NCBI GenBank assembly: GCA_046704385.1
Contig: JBJKSB010000087.1
Location: 1-8,095 of the forward strand
Origin: GH45 sp046704385
GTDB lineage: Bacteria > Bacteroidota > Bacteroidia > Bacteroidales > SZUA-534
DNA length: 8,095 bases
Reading direction: 5' to 3'
Shown here: positions 7,247 to 8,095 of the stretch, piece by piece
Numbering within the stretch: the first letter of the stretch is position 1
How the letters are laid out: each line of letters starts with the position of its first letter
Notes under the pieces: model-generated
What the model was told of the DNA's origin: nothing
Seen by the model: only the letters and a program-made list of their open reading frames with translations
The model's database searches: none
Position numbers and translations under genes: made by a program

Positions 7247-8095
7247 TTACCATCCCGGGTTTTGTTTTAGTACGCCATTTGATAAAACAACCTGAGATTC
7301 AGGAATTGGTAGAAATCCTCCTGTTTCAGAACGATAGGTAGATGAATATTTCTCATCGATTCCTACATTTTTAACCGGTACATCTTTCACCTTCGCAAAA
7401 GCGCTTTCGGCATCGTGCCAACGTAACAGGTCAAAATAACGTAATCCTTCAAAAGCCAGTTCGTGGCGACGTTCATTCTTAATATTCTCAAGATTAACCG
7501 GAACTGAAGCTAATCCTGCACGTGAACGTATTTGATCAAGATAGGATTGAGCATTTGGGCTACCCAATTCAGCTGCCATCAATAGTACATCGGCAAACCG
7601 GATCAGTACTTCATCCTGCATATTCCATAGTTGATAATTATCGGGTGTTCCCAAAATGTCGTAGTACATACCTTTAAGTTGGTATTTTCCGGTAACATCA
7701 TTAAAAACAGGTACTTGAATTGGAGTATATTTTTTCTGCCAAAGTCCGGTCTCATGCATGGTATTGTCTGAATTCCAAATATAATCAGTGCTGGTATTAC
7801 CCTCTTCAGGATCAGTAACATCGGCAATACTACCCTGTTTGCGCAAGTCACCGTTTTCAAAGCTGTCCCATAATTGTGGATTAACTGGTCCACCACCCCA
7901 GCCCTGTCCAAAAGGCATTAATTGTCCCGGTTCACGGAAACCCAAATAGAGGACACACTGGTTCGAATAGCTCATTTCCTGAGCTGGAGGCGACCATCCT
8001 CCATAAGGAGAATATTTAATAGCAAAAACGGTCTCAGTATTTGCACCGTCTTCACCAATCCATTTAAGTCCGTTATCGTGGGCATAGGGATAAAC
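7247..8095 (-). CDS. SusD/RagB-family outer-membrane glycan-binding protein (partial, N-terminus outside window)
   Basis: The frame is open to the right edge, so the 282 visible residues are the C-terminal part of a protein usually near 500-600 residues; the Met at 7975 is internal, since coding continues upstream of it (PYGGWSPPAQEM). Hallmarks of the SusD C-terminal region are present: VLIRFADVLLMAAEL (about 163-177), YLDQIRSRAGL, RRHELAFEGLRYFDLLRW (209-226) and the closing LPIPESQ...LKQNPGW (262-282). SusD-like lipoproteins sit on the cell surface, cap a SusC TonB-dependent transporter and bind the target glycan. The susC partner is expected beyond the right edge. Ligand specificity cannot be predicted. 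A strong hairpin follows the stop codon directly, and the GH2 gene begins 228 bases further on. Confidence 0.95.
   Translation of the reverse strand, partial: VYPYAHDNGLKWIGEDGANTETVFAIKYSPYGGWSPPAQEMSYSNQCVLYLGFREPGQLMPFGQGWGGGPVNPQLWDSFENGDLRKQGSIADVTDPEEGNTSTDYIWNSDNTMHETGLWQKKYTPIQVPVFNDVTGKYQLKGMYYDILGTPDNYQLWNMQDEVLIRFADVLLMAAELGSPNAQSYLDQIRSRAGLASVPVNLENIKNERRHELAFEGLRYFDLLRWHDAESAFAKVKDVPVKNVGIDEKYSSTYRSETGGFLPIPESQVVLSNGVLKQNPGW

Noticed and set aside
7603..7911. 102-codon minus-strand frame inside the SusD-like gene
   Set aside because: An alternative frame fully within a strongly supported SusD coding region, without any recognisable motif.
1..8095. CRISPR arrays, tRNA/rRNA genes, insertion sequences
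   Set aside because: No regularly spaced repeats, tRNA-like folds, transposase frames or terminal inverted repeats of IS type were seen.

Overview
The window looks like part of a polysaccharide utilization locus (PUL) from a member of the Bacteroidota. The evidence is a SusD/RagB-family protein next to lipoprotein glycoside hydrolases of families GH2 and GH97, AT-rich DNA, long A/T-rich gaps, and start codons with weak or absent Shine-Dalgarno sequences. The species cannot be read from this sequence. A non-gut or marine Bacteroidales/Marinilabiliales-type organism would fit but is only a guess.

Layout, in the direction of transcription (minus strand, from the right edge leftwards): (1) 8095-7247, the C-terminal 282 residues of a SusD-like glycan-binding protein, open at the window edge; (2) a 228-base gap with a perfect 16-bp inverted repeat just after the susD stop; (3) 7018-4583, a GH2 lipoprotein, most likely a beta-galactosidase; (4) a 400-base gap with two structurally parallel double-hairpin units and a possible Bacteroidota-type -7 box; (5) 4182-2203, a GH97 lipoprotein with the catalytic glutamates of the inverting SusB type; (6) a 121-base gap with a terminator-like CCCGGG hairpin; (7) 2081-150, a second GH97 lipoprotein carrying the retaining-type Asp nucleophile. 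At the far left, bases 3-116 appear to be the 3' end of an unrecognised gene on the plus strand, so the locus probably ends in a convergent junction.

Working model (inference): the SusD-like protein and an unseen SusC partner capture and import an oligosaccharide. Three exo-acting lipoprotein glycosidases then trim it: a probable beta-galactosidase (GH2), a probable alpha-galactosidase (retaining GH97) and a probable alpha-glucosidase (inverting GH97). No regulator, SusC or endo-acting enzyme lies in the window, so the substrate cannot be named. All enzyme families are known. The less ordinary points are the tandem of two mechanistically opposite GH97 enzymes, and the fact that each gap between consecutive PUL genes holds a strong inverted repeat.
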